Part shown: piece after piece, positions 18,476 to 31,815 of the stretch
How the letters are laid out: each line of letters begins with the position of its first letter
Position numbering within the stretch: position 1 is the first letter of the stretch
DNA from: Sipunculus nudus
Taxonomy: Eukaryota > Annelida > Sipuncula > Golfingiida > Sipunculidae
Direction: 5' to 3'
Length of the DNA: 64,000 nt
NCBI GenBank assembly: GCA_026874595.1
Contig: CM049317.1
Coordinates: 76,635,891 to 76,699,890, forward strand
Notes under the pieces: generated by a model
Databases searched by the model: none
Seen by the model: the letters and a program-made list of their open reading frames with translations, nothing else
Told to the model about the DNA's origin: nothing
Made by a program: the position numbers and the translations under genes

Positions 18476-20005
18476 AGTAACTGGTACAACAGTAACGTTA
18501 GCGCTCACGCAGATGGCGTTTCCCAGGCGGGAGGAACCGGAGCTGAAGTGTCGTCTGCTCTGACCTTTATCTGATACGTTCTAAAATCACGGGGGGTCGT
18601 ATAAAAAGTACCAGCCACAAACCGGGGTGTATATAAACCCATAATGACCTATACTGAGATGGAAACCCTTTTGATATATGAAAATTCAAATTAAGGTACA
18701 AATCTTTATATATTTTACTCCATACCGCCACCAGATGGCGCCAGCGTCGTGAAACCATTTTTCACATTCTTACATCCTCAAGTATTTATTCTGACATCAC
18801 ACAGGGTACAAAAAAGTTTGAAATGCATCGTACATTTAATGAAATACTAATTATATTTAGTTTGGGTTTTATCAGAGAGATGAGTGAGCTAAAGATGACA
18901 ATGATTGTTAAATAAGATGATGCTCAGTGGTATCACAAACCCCTGAAAGGACTCCGAGCTCACGGTGTCACTGTGTAAGGTGTACCTATAATACCTATAA
19001 CAGCTATCAAATGTAATGTGTATTAAGAAAATTGAGGTGTTGTGCAGCCTGAACTGATCTTATCATTTTTAAACAGTCGCACAAAGAGCTTGGAGGGGGG
19101 GGGGGGGTATGGTCTTTGTGTTAGGGGGAGGGGGGTTCATAAGTATACCTGGATACTTTGTGGAATTTCCGATTAGCTGCATGTAGGGGGGCTCAGTCTA
19201 TTGTTTCGCACAGGGGCCCGTTATGGTGTTAAGACGACCCTGTGAGAGCGAGGATGTGTGGGTGTGTGCATTTGTGTGTATTTGTTCACAACATAACTCA
19301 CGCGATTATGTACGGAATCTCATGAAATTTTCAGGGCATTTCGGGAATGAGCATTTCGTTGTGTGCATGGAGCACATTCTCCCGATCCAGGAGCGTCATC
19401 AAGGAATATTCTCAAATGCCCGTCTGAACCTGGGAATACATGTATATGCAAAAAAAATAAGGGAATGCAGACAAGTTCCAGTCTCATGCGCCGCGCAGTG
19501 TGGCCTGGCCATCTGTTCATGTCGCGGTCGAGCAGCCAGCACCTCGAAGTGACGGTGTCCAGTGGTTATCTGCAATACGGCTTGAGCGCACCAGCAATTT
19601 CAAATTATAAACTAAAAGCACCGGGATTTCAATGTTGGCAAAGCATTTTCTGCTTAGGTACTTATTGGCTGTACCGTAGCCAGTTCGTAGTATTTCGTAA
19701 CGTTTACATAATGATACGTACTGATTAATTAACGACGCAGTGTCGCGATTTGCCCCGACGTATACCGAATAGTTTATGAAAACCTGAGATCTACCACAAA
19801 GTATCTACCACGGGATACGAATAGTTTTAAGGTTACATATGACCTATCAAATTTTACAATTTTTAGCGGCGGCCAATAAGTTTTGAGTCGACTCAAAACT
19901 AAAAGTGTGCACGTAAGTGGTACGAATTACGCAAAAGCGCTTCACGAACTCGGACGAAGAGCCCAGAAGCCAAAAAAAAATGTCCAATTCGTAGCGGATC
20001 GGGGG
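18476..20005. other. Non-coding stretch with poly-G run and dispersed-repeat-like sequence
   Basis: Overlapping plus frames of 109 and 121 codons at 19223-19728 and a minus frame at 19320-19520 are mutually incompatible and domain-free. The segment around 19250-19350 (GTGTGTATTTGTTCACAACATAACTC-like) reads like a dispersed repeat. Poly-G lies at 19095-19107. The CTCF match at 18728-18742 is listed separately. Confidence 0.35.
18728..18742 (+). promoter_or_regulatory. Perfect CTCF consensus match
   Basis: CCACCAGATGGCGCC fits all 15 positions of CCASYAGRKGGCRSY. With seven two-fold positions, a chance match in 22 kb on both strands is expected about 0.005 times. CTCF is conserved across bilaterians as an architectural or insulator factor. 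The site lies between the secreted-peptide gene and the satellite array. Binding is inferred only. Confidence 0.55.
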
Positions 20006-20490
20006 CAGTGGCGGATCCAAGGGGGGTAGCTGTGGAAACTCTAGCCCCCCCCCCCCCCCCCAAAGGTTCCGACATCTAGTGAAAATACATTATGCAGTAG
20101 CTATGCTGGTCAGGCATGTGTCAACTTGTCAGTTAGATAAGTCTCAAAGTCTGACTGTTGGACTGACTCACGTAATAACACAGTAAAACGATGACTGAAA
20201 TCTCTGAAATTCTTTTATTACTGCAAATTTCACATGCGGTGAGTGAGCTCAGGCATGAGCGTATATAGTTCAAAGCTTATAAATATAACACGGATATACA
20301 TTCCATGAGTAACATGCTAGATTGTATACTGCAACACAAGGATTTTATTCTGAGCTACCAAGTCCTTTTCACTAACGGTGACTAACCCCACTCTGCCTAC
20401 CCCCAGTCCCAGGTTTGCACACATTTTAGATGCCAGCAACACTCTGCGACATATTAGCTCCCCCGAAACGAATTCCTGAATCCGCAACTG
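20006..20490. mobile_element. Second hAT-like miniature element, 485 bp
   Basis: The left end starts CAGTGGCGGATCCAAGGGGGG and the right end is its inverse, ...TCCTGAATCCGCAACTG. The right-end inverse continues GGGGGAGCTAATAT, matching GGGGGGCGCTAATAT just inside the left end of the element at 13578, so the two are one family. The interior has a 17-C run and no transposase. Flanks ATCGGGGG (left) and TCGGGTGG (right) resemble a decayed 8-bp target duplication, fitting hAT. Confidence 0.6.
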
Positions 20491-22171
20491 TCGGGTGGCC
20501 CAATTCATGGAAGTGGGAACGCCCCTTTAGTCAGGTAAAACTTGTAGATTTGTATGACAATCAACATGGAAATCAGGTAATGTGTCTTAGATCGAAGCAA
20601 TTATTTATAAATTTTATATGTTTGTATGGTTCTGCAAAATCCACCATGAACCACAGCATTCTTTTCGGCCGGAAACAGATGGATCACTAGTTTTCACAAT
20701 AACAATGACCAGAATGTCCAGAAGGTTCCGACATATCCTGGGAGTACATATGGATTAACAGCTGAGATACCATAGCAGTCAGGTAAACCTTTGGCAAACT
20801 GGTTGCTTTCAGAGATTTGTGAACAATATTTATGGAGGGGGGTGCCCATTTACCTTAACCCCATTAATACCCGTATTTCCCGGGTTCTGATCACTTTGTA
20901 GATGATCAGTTTGTAGCGTTTAGAGAAAGATACAGTTTTTATCAGTCTGCATCTCAACCTACCCCGTCAGTCATAAAAATAGATCTGAGCTGTGATACAT
21001 ATAACCGCTTGAAAGGCGACTATCAGGTTATCTGTTTATATATATATATAATGGTGGTTATATAATACTAGCAAACTGTAATAATTGATTCAATCGAAAA
21101 AAAAATTATATCTCCTTAAATCTTATTTCAACAAAGACAATTAGGTTTTCAGGAAAAAAGAGCAATCATATTCTTAATAAATGGAATTGTGTGTATGTCC
21201 TTTTTACTCCTTTTTGCATAAAAATGGATGAAAAAGATATTTGTCATCAGAACACCTTAAATGTCCATTATAGAAGATAGAAGAAGGATAGGTGGGTTCA
21301 TCACAAAAAAAACCTTTAAAATATTTGATGTATGTGAAAAATGTAATGGGGTCTTAAACGACACCACTCGGTAATTTTTGGCTCTGAAATAGCTTGGTCG
21401 CTTGAGGGGTATACCAGTTAAAAACATTTTATATTTATGTGTTCATCATGTTTACTACAAAATTGATACAGGTTGTCGTGCTTGTCTGCTCTCTGACCGC
21501 GCTGATTGTCCGCATATACTTTCCAGGTGTTATACCATATATTACTAATTGATAATACACAAAGTCATTTTTACACTCTGCGACATGTAGCATTAAAGGA
21601 ACCTTTTCCGATACCTGAGGTTTATTAACTAATCTTTAATCTCTTGAAACTTTTATAAAAAATTGTACAGAAAACCTTGGGGGGGGGGGGGGGGTTATGG
21701 AGTGGGCACGTCTGACGAACCATAGTTTTAAAAAGGACGTTTTGCGACCAGTGACCTTTCAACATGCGAACATATGCAACCAACCACCTAGGATTACGTG
21801 TTTTTTTTATTTATCAACAGTATTGCATGTAACGTGCTTATTAACAGCTTGTAGATAAACACACTCATACCTTCGACACAGGCGCATTATATGAACGTTT
21901 CTGAATAGAAATATCCTACTATACAGTTGACTAATATGTATACCGAGTAAGCCAGAATTCACATAAATTCTACGGAAACGTCAGGTGGATAGCTGGCTTT
22001 CACATGAAAAAAAAAACGGCCTACATTGAGAAATTCCTATTATGGAAAAAACTGACCAATTAAAAGCACATTGAAAAAATTAGAATAAACAGTGAGAAGA
22101 TCTTGGTTATTAATCATATGGTTATGTACATGGACAATATACGGTTATAATTGTGCACGTCGTAACTGTAC
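20491..22171. other. AT-rich non-coding stretch up to the satellite border
   Basis: No gene is recognised. Contains a short TA run near 21040, poly-G at 21679-21694 and A-rich stretches. The phrase AGGTTCCGACAT recurs at about 20064 (inside the second hAT-like element) and 20724, a small hint of further element fragments. Confidence 0.35.
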
Positions 22172-23147
22172 AACTGACATGTAAGAAATAACGTGCACTG
22201 CTCTCTCAGTTCTGTGACATGTTTCAACGACACTAAGAAGACAAGTCAGAAATAACGTGCCCTGCTCTCTCAGTTCTGTGACATGTTTCAACGACACTAA
22301 GAAGACATGTCAGAAATAACGTGCCCTGCTCTCTCAGTTCTGTGACATGTTCCAACGACACTAAGAAGACATGTCAGAAATAACGTGCCCTGCTCTCTCA
22401 GTTCTGTGACATGTTTCAACGACACTAAGAAGACATGTCAGAAATAACGTGCCCTGCTCTCTCAGTTCTGTGACATGTTCCAACGACACTAAGAAGACAT
22501 GTCAGAAATAACGTGCCCTGCTCTCTCAGTTCTGTGACATGTTTCAACGACACTAAGAAGACATGTCAGAAATAACGTGCCCTGCTCTCTCAGTTCTGTG
22601 ACATGTTCCAACGACACTAAGAAGACATGTCAGAAATTACGTGCCCTGCTCTCTCAGTTCTGTGACATGTTTCAACGACACTAAGAAGACATGTCAGAAA
22701 TTACGTGCCCTGCTCTCTCAGTTCTGTGACATGTTCCAACGAAACTAAGAAGACATGTCAGAATACGTGCCCTGCTCTCTTAGTTCTGTGACATGTTTCA
22801 ACGACACTAAGAAGACATGTCAGAATACGTGCCCTGCTCTCTCAGTTCTGTGGCATGTTTCAACAACACTAAGAAGACATGTCAGAAATAACGTGCCCTG
22901 CTCTCTCAGTTCTGTGACATGTTTCAACGACACTAAGAAGACATGTCAGAAATAACGTGCCCTGCTCTTTCAGTTCTGTGACATGTTTCAAGGACAATAA
23001 GAAGACATGTCAGAAATAACGTGCCCTGCTCTCTCAGTTATGTGACATGTTTCAACGACACTAAGAAGACATGTCAGAAATAACGTGCCCTGCTCTCTCA
23101 GTTATGTGACATGTTTCAACGACACTAAGAAGACATGTCAGAAATAA

Positions 23148-26100
23148 CGTGCCCTGATCTCTCAGTTCCGTGACATGTTTCAACGACACTAAGAAGACAT
23201 GTCAGAAATAACTTGCCCTGATCTCTCAGTTCTGTGACATGTTTCAACGACAATAAGAAGACATGTCAGAAATAACGTGCCCTGCTCTCTCAGTTCTGTG
23301 ACATGTTTCAACGACACTAAGAAGACATGTCAGAAATAACGTGCACTGCTCTCTCAGTTCTGTGACATGTTCCAACGACACTAAGAAGACATGTCAGAAA
23401 TTACGTGCCCTGCTCTCTCAGTTCTGTGACATGTTTCAACGACACTAAGAAGACTTGTCAGAAATAACGTGCCCTGCTCTCTCAGTTCTGTGACATGTTT
23501 CAACGACACTAAGAAGACTTGTCAGAATACGTGCCCTGCTCTCTTAGTTCTGTGACATGTTTCAACGACACTAAGAAGACATGTCAGAAATAACGTGCCC
23601 TGCTCTCTCAGTTCTGTGGCATGTTTCAACGACACTAAGAAGACATGTCAGAAATAACGTGCCCTGCTCTCTCAGTTCTGTGACATGTTTCAACAACACT
23701 AAGAAGACATGTCAGAAATAACGTGCCCTGCTCTCTCAGTTCTGTGACATGTTTCAACGACACTAAGAAGACATGTCAGAAATAACGTGCCCTGATCTCT
23801 CAGTTCTGTGACATGTTTCAACGACACTAAGAAGACATGTCAGAAATAACGTGCCCTGCTCTATCAGTTCTGTGACATGTTTCAACGACAATAAGAAGAC
23901 ATGTCAGAAATAACGTGCCCTGCTCTCTCACTTCTGTGACATGTTCCAACGACACTAAGAAGACATGTCAGAAATTACGTGCCCTGCTCTCTCAGTTCTG
24001 TGACATGTTCCAACGATACTAAGAAGACAAGTCAGAAATAACGTGCCCTGCTCTCTCAGTTCTGTGACATGTTCCAACGACACTAAGTAGACATGTCAGA
24101 ATACGTGCCCTGCTCTCTTAGTTCTGTGACATGTTTCAACGACACTAAGAAAACATGTCAGAAATAACGTGCCCTGCTCTCTCAGTTCTGTGGCATGTTT
24201 CAACAACACTAAGAAGACATGTCAGAAATAACGTGCCCTGCTCTCTCAGTTCTGTGACATGTTTCAACGACACTAAGAAGACATGTCAGAAATAACGTGC
24301 CCTGCTCTCTCAGTTCTGTGACATGTTTCAAGGACACTAAGAAGACATGTCAGAAATAACGTGCCCTGCTCTCTCAGTTCTGTGACATGTTTCAACGACA
24401 CTAAGAAGACATGTCAGAAATAACGTGCCCTGCTCTCTCAGTTCTGTGACATGTTCCAACGACACTAAGAAGACTTGTCAGAAATAACGTGCCCTGCTCT
24501 CTCAGTTCTGTGACATGTTCCAACGACACTAAGAAGACATGTCAGAATACGTGCCCTGCTCTCTTAGTTATGTGACATGTTTCAACGACACTAAGAAGAC
24601 TTGTCAGAAATAACGTGCCCTGCTCTCTCAGTTCTGTGACATGTTCCAACGACACTAAGAAGACATGTCAGAATACGTGCCCTGCTCTCTTAGTTATGTG
24701 ACATGTTTCAACGACACTAAGAAGACATGTCAGAAATAACGTGCCCTGCTCTCTCAGTTATGTGACATGTTTCAACGACACTAAGAAGACATGTCAGAAA
24801 TAACGTGCCCTGATCTCTCAGTTCTGTGACATGTTTCAACGACACTAAGAAGACATGTCAGAAATAACTTGCCCTGATCTCTCAGTTCTGTGACATGTTT
24901 CAACGACAATAAGAAGACATGTCAGAAATAACGTGCCCTGCTCTCTCAGTTCTGTGACATGTTTCAACGACACTAAGAAGACATGTCAGAAATAACGTGC
25001 ACTGCTCTCTCAGTTCTGTGACATGTTCCAACGACACTAAGAAGACATGTCAGAAATTACGTGCCCTGCTCTCTCAGTTCTGTGACATGTTTCAACGACA
25101 CTAAGAAGACTTGTCAGAAATAACGTGCCCTGCTCTCTCAGTTCTGTGACATGTTTCAACGACACTTAGAAGACTTGTCAGAATACGTGCCCTGCTCTCT
25201 TAGTTCTGTGACATGTTTCAACGACACTAAGAAGACATGTCAGAAATAACGTGCCCTGCTCTCTCAGTTCTGTGGCATGTTTCAACGACACTAAGAAGAC
25301 ATGTCAGAAATAACGTGCCCTGCTCTCTCAGTTCTGTGACATGTTTCAACAACACTAAGAAGACATGTCAGAAATAACGTGCCCTGCTCTCTCAGTTCTG
25401 TGACATGTTTCAACGACACTAAGAAGACATGTCAGAAATAACGTGCCCTGATCTCTCAGTTCTGTGACATGTTTCAACGACACTAAGAAGACATGTCAGA
25501 AATAACGTGCCCTGCTCTATCAGTTCTGTGACATGTTTCAACGACAATAAGAAGACATGTCAGAAATAACGTGCCCTGCTCTCTCACTTCTGTGACATGT
25601 TCCAACGACACTAAGAAGACATGTCAGAAATTACATGCCCTGCTCTCTCAGTTCTGTGACATGTTCCAACGATACTAAGAAGACAAGTCAGAAATAACGT
25701 GCCCTGCTCTCTCAGTTCTGTGACATGTTCCAACGACACCAAGTAGACATGTCAGAATACGTGCCCTGCTCTCTTAGTTCTGTGACATGTTTCAACGACA
25801 CTAAGAAAACATGTCAGAAATAACGTGCCCTGCTCTCTCAGTTCTGTGGCATGTTTCAACAACACTAAGAAGACATGTCAGAAATAACGTGCCCTGCTCT
25901 CTCAGTTCTGTGACATGTTTCAACGACACTAAGAAGACATGTCAGAAATAACGTGCCCTGCTCTCTCAGTTCTGTGACATGTTTCAAGGACACTAAGAAG
26001 ACATGTCAGAAATAACGTGCTCTGCTCTCTCAGTTCTGTGACATGTTTCAACGACACTAAGAAGACATGTCAGAAATAACGTGCCCTGCTCTCTCAGTTC

Positions 26101-29100
26101 TGTGACATGTTCCAACGACACTAAGAAGACTTGTCAGAAATAACGTGCCCTGCTCTCTCAGTTCTGTGACATGTTCCAACGACACTAAGAAGACATGTCA
26201 GAATACGTGCCCTGCTCTCTTAGTTCTGTGACATGTTTCAACGACACTAAGAAGACATGTCAGAAATAACGTGCCCTGCTCTCTCAGTTCTGTGGCATGT
26301 TTCAACAACACTAAGAAGACATGTCAGAAATAACGTGCCCTGCTCTCTCAGTTCTGTGACATGTTTCAACGACACTAAGAAGACATGTCAGAAATAACGT
26401 GCCCTGCTCTCTCAGTTCTGTGACATGTTTCAAGGACAATAAGAAGACATGTCAGAAATAACGTGCCCTGCTCTCTCAGTTATGTGACATGTTTCAACGA
26501 CACTAAGAAGACATGTCAGAAATAACGTGCCCTGATCTCTCAGTTCCGTGACATGTTTCAACGACACTAAGAAGACATGTCAGAAATAACTTGCCCTGAT
26601 CTCTCAGTTCTGTGACATGTTTCAACGACAATAAGAAGACATGTCAGAAATAACGTGCCCTGCTCTCTCAGTTCTGTGACATGTTTCAACGACACTAAGA
26701 AGACATGTCAGAAATAACGTGCACTGCTCTCTCAGTTCTGTGACATGTTCCAACGACACTAAGAAGACATGTCAGAAATTACGTGCCCTGCTCTCTCAGT
26801 TCTGTGACATGTTTCAACGACACTAAGAAGACTTGTCAGAAATAACGTGCCCTGCTCTCTCAGTTCTGTGACATGTTTCAACGACACTAAGAAGACTTGT
26901 CAGAATACGTGCCCTGCTCTCTTAGTTCTGTGACATGTTTCAACGACACTAAGAAGACATGTCAGAAATAACGTGCCCTGCTCTCTCAGTTCTGTGGCAT
27001 GTTTCAACGACACTAAGAAGACATGTCAGAAATAACGTGCCCTGCTCTCTCAGTTCTGTGACATGTTTCAACAACACTAAGAAGACATGTCAGAAATAAC
27101 GTGCTCTGCTCTCTCAGTTCTGTGACATGTTTCAACGACACTAAGAAGACATGTCAGAAATAACGTGCCCTGATCTCTCAGTTCTGTGACATGTTTCAAC
27201 GACACTAAGAAGACATGTCAGAAATAACGTGCCCTGCTCTATCAGTTCTGTGACATGTTTCAACGACAATAAGAAGACATGTCAGAAATAACGTGCCCTG
27301 CTCTCTCACTTCTGTGACATGTTCCAACGACACTAAGAAGACATGTCAGAAATTACGTGCCCTGCTCTCTCAGTTCTGTGACATGTTCCAACGATACTAA
27401 GAAGACAAGTCAGAAATAACGTGCCCTGCTCTCTCAGTTCTGTGACATGTTCCAACGACACTAAGTAGACATGTCAGAATACGTGCCCTGATCTCTCAGT
27501 TCCGTGACATGTTTCAACGACACTAAGAAGACATGTCAGAAATAACTTGCCCTGATCTCTCAGTTCTGTGACATGTTTCAACGACAATAAGAAGACATGT
27601 CAGAAATAACGTGCCCTGCTCTCTCAGTTCTGTGACATGTTTCAACGACACTAAGAAGACATGTCAGAAATAACGTGCACTGCTCTCTCAGTTCTGTGAC
27701 ATGTTCCAACGACACTAAGAAGACATGTCAGAAATTACGTGCCCTGCTCTCTCAGTTCTGTGACATGTTTCAACGACACTAAGAAGACTTGTCAGAAATA
27801 ACGTGCCCTGCTCTCTCAGTTCTGTGACATGTTTCAACGACACTAAGAAGACTTGTCAGAATACGTGCCCTGCTCTCTTAGTTCTGTGACATGTTTCAAC
27901 GACACTAAGAAGACATGTCAGAAATAACGTGCCCTGCTCTCTCAGTTCTGTGGCATGTTTCAACGACACTAAGAAGACATGTCAGAAATAACGTGCCCTG
28001 CTCTCTCAGTTCTGTGACATGTTTCAACAACACTAAGAAGACATGTCAGAAATAACGTGCCCTGCTCTCTCAGTTCTGTGACATGTTTCAACGACACTAA
28101 GAAGACATGTCAGAAATAACGTGCCCTGATCTCTCAGTTCTGTGACATGTTTCAACGACACTAAGAAGACATGTCAGAAATAACGTGCCCTGCTCTATCA
28201 GTTCTGTGACATGTTTCAACGACAATAAGAAGACATGTCAGAAATAACGTGCCCTGCTCTCTCACTTCTGTGACATGTTCCAACGACACTAAGAAGACAT
28301 GTCAGAAATTACGTGCCCTGCTCTCTCAGTTCTGTGACATGTTCCAACGATACTAAGAAGACAAGTCAGAAATAACGTGCCCTGCTCTCTCAGTTCTGTG
28401 ACATGTTCCAACGACACTAAGTAGACATGTCAGAATACGTGCCCTGCTCTCTTAGTTCTGTGACATGTTTCAACGACACTAAGAAAACATGTCAGAAATA
28501 ACGTGCCCTGCTCTCTCAGTTCTGTGGCATGTTTCAACAACACTAAGAAGACATGTCAGAAATAACGTGCCCTGCTCTCTCAGTTCTGTGACATGTTTCA
28601 ACGACACTAAGAAGACATGTCAGAAATAACGTGCCCTGCTCTCTCAGTTCTGTGACATGTTTCAAGGACACTAAGAAGACATGTCAGAAATAACGTGCCC
28701 TGCTCTCTCAGTTCTGTGACATGTTTCAACGACACTAAGAAGACATGTCAGAAATAACGTGCCCTGCTCTCTCAGTTCTGTGACATGTTCCAACGACACT
28801 AAGAAGACTTGTCAGAAATAACGTGCCCTGCTCTCTCAGTTCTGTGACATGTTCCAACGACACTAAGAAGACATGTCAGAATACGTGCCCTGCTCTCTTA
28901 GTTATGTGACATGTTTCAACGACACTAAGAAGACTTGTCAGAAATAACGTGCCCTGCTCTCTCAGTTCTGTGACATGTTCCAACGACACTAAGAAGACAT
29001 GTCAGAATACGTGCCCTGCTCTCTTAGTTATGTGACATGTTTCAACGACACTAAGAAGACATGTCAGAAATAACGTGCCCTGCTCTCTCAGTTATGTGAC

Positions 29101-31815
29101 ATGTTTCAACGACACTAAGAAGACATGTCAGAAATAACGTGCCCTGATCTCTCAGTTCTGTGACATGTTTCAACGACACTAAGAAGACATGTCAGAAATA
29201 ACTTGCCCTGATCTCTCAGTTCTGTGACATGTTTCAACGACAATAAGAAGACATGTCAGAAATAACGTGCCCTGCTCTCTCAGTTCTGTGACATGTTTCA
29301 ACGACACTAAGAAGACATGTCAGAAATAACGTGCACTGCTCTCTCAGTTCTGTGACATGTTCCAACGACACTAAGAAGACATGTCAGAAATTACGTGCCC
29401 TGCTCTCTCAGTTCTGTGACATGTTTCAACGACACTAAGAAGACTTGTCAGAAATAACGTGCCCTGCTCTCTCAGTTCTGTGACATGTTTCAACGACACT
29501 TAGAAGACTTGTCAGAATACGTGCCCTGCTCTCTTAGTTCTGTGACATGTTTCAACGACACTAAGAAGACATGTCAGAAATAACGTGCCCTGCTCTCTCA
29601 GTTCTGTGGCATGTTTCAACGACACTAAGAAGACATGTCAGAAATAACGTGCCCTGCTCTCTCAGTTCTGTGACATGTTTCAACAACACTAAGAAGACAT
29701 GTCAGAAATAACGTGCCCTGCTCTCTCAGTTCTGTGACATGTTTCAACGACACTAAGAAGACATGTCAGAAATAACGTGCCCTGATCTCTCAGTTCTGTG
29801 ACATGTTTCAACGACACTAAGAAGACATGTCAGAAATAACGTGCCCTGCTCTATCAGTTCTGTGACATGTTTCAACGACAATAAGAAGACATGTCAGAAA
29901 TAACGTGCCCTGCTCTCTCACTTCTGTGACATGTTCCAACGACACTAAGAAGACATGTCAGAAATTACATGCCCTGCTCTCTCAGTTCTGTGACATGTTC
30001 CAACGATACTAAGAAGACAAGTCAGAAATAACGTGCCCTGCTCTCTCAGTTCTGTGACATGTTCCAACGACACCAAGTAGACATGTCAGAATACGTGCCC
30101 TGCTCTCTTAGTTCTGTGACATGTTTCAACGACACTAAGAAAACATGTCAGAAATAACGTGCCCTGCTCTCTCAGTTCTGTGGCATGTTTCAACAACACT
30201 AAGAAGACATGTCAGAAATAACGTGCCCTGCTCTCTCAGTTCTGTGACATGTTTCAACGACACTAAGAAGACATGTCAGAAATAACGTGCCCTGCTCTCT
30301 CAGTTCTGTGACATGTTTCAAGGACACTAAGAAGACATGTCAGAAATAACGTGCTCTGCTCTCTCAGTTCTGTGACATGTTTCAACGACACTAAGAAGAC
30401 ATGTCAGAAATAACGTGCCCTGCTCTCTCAGTTCTGTGACATGTTCCAACGACACTAAGAAGACTTGTCAGAAATAACGTGCCCTGCTCTCTCAGTTCTG
30501 TGACATGTTCCAACGACACTAAGAAGACATGTCAGAATACGTGCCCTGCTCTCTTAGTTCTGTGACATGTTTCAACGACACTAAGAAGACATGTCAGAAA
30601 TAACGTGCCCTGCTCTCTCAGTTCTGTGGCATGTTTCAACAACACTAAGAAGACATGTCAGAAATAACGTGCCCTGCTCTCTCAGTTCTGTGACATGTTT
30701 CAACGACACTAAGAAGACATGTCAGAAATAACGTGCCCTGCTCTCTCAGTTCTGTGACATGTTTCAAGGACAATAAGAAGACATGTCAGAAATAACGTGC
30801 CCTGCTCTCTCAGTTATGTGACATGTTTCAACGACACTAAGAAGACATGTCAGAAATAACGTGCCCTGATCTCTCAGTTCCGTGACATGTTTCAACGACA
30901 CTAAGAAGACATGTCAGAAATAACTTGCCCTGATCTCTCAGTTCTGTGACATGTTTCAACGACAATAAGAAGACATGTCAGAAATAACGTGCCCTGCTCT
31001 CTCAGTTCTGTGACATGTTTCAACGACACTAAGAAGACATGTCAGAAATAACGTGCACTGCTCTCTCAGTTCTGTGACATGTTCCAACGACACTAAGAAG
31101 ACATGTCAGAAATTACGTGCCCTGCTCTCTCAGTTCTGTGACATGTTTCAACGACACTAAGAAGACTTGTCAGAAATAACGTGCCCTGCTCTCTCAGTTC
31201 TGTGACATGTTTCAACGACACTAAGAAGACTTGTCAGAATACGTGCCCTGCTCTCTTAGTTCTGTGACATGTTTCAACGACACTAAGAAGACATGTCAGA
31301 AATAACGTGCCCTGCTCTCTCAGTTCTGTGGCATGTTTCAACGACACTAAGAAGACATGTCAGAAATAACGTGCCCTGCTCTCTCAGTTCTGTGACATGT
31401 TTCAACAACACTAAGAAGACATGTCAGAAATAACGTGCTCTGCTCTCTCAGTTCTGTGACATGTTTCAACGACACTAAGAAGACATGTCAGAAATAACGT
31501 GCCCTGATCTCTCAGTTCTGTGACATGTTTCAACGACACTAAGAAGACATGTCAGAAATAACGTGCCCTGCTCTATCAGTTCTGTGACATGTTTCAACGA
31601 CAATAAGAAGACATGTCAGAAATAACGTGCCCTGCTCTCTCACTTCTGTGACATGTTCCAACGACACTAAGAAGACATGTCAGAAATTACGTGCCCTGCT
31701 CTCTCAGTTCTGTGACATGTTCCAACGATACTAAGAAGACAAGTCAGAAATAACGTGCCCTGCTCTCTCAGTTCTGTGACATGTTCCAACGACACTAAGT
31801 AGACATGTCAGAATA
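23148..31815 (+). repeat. Higher-order repeat: two tandem copies of 4,334 bp
   Basis: Copy 1 is about 23148-27481 and copy 2 about 27482-31815. Rare variants coincide at exactly 4,334 bp: CTCACTTC at 23931/28265, 25587/29921 and 27309/31643; GACACTTAG at 25161/29495; TTACATGCC at 25631/29965; GCTCTGC at 26021/30355. The length equals 59 monomers of 64 bp plus 9 of 62 bp, and nine short monomers can be counted in copy 1. Near identity implies a recent event. Confidence 0.9.

Noticed and set aside
19223-19728. Overlapping plus frames of 109 and 121 codons and a minus frame of 66
   Set aside because: They contradict one another, have no recognisable motifs and lie in dispersed-repeat-like sequence.
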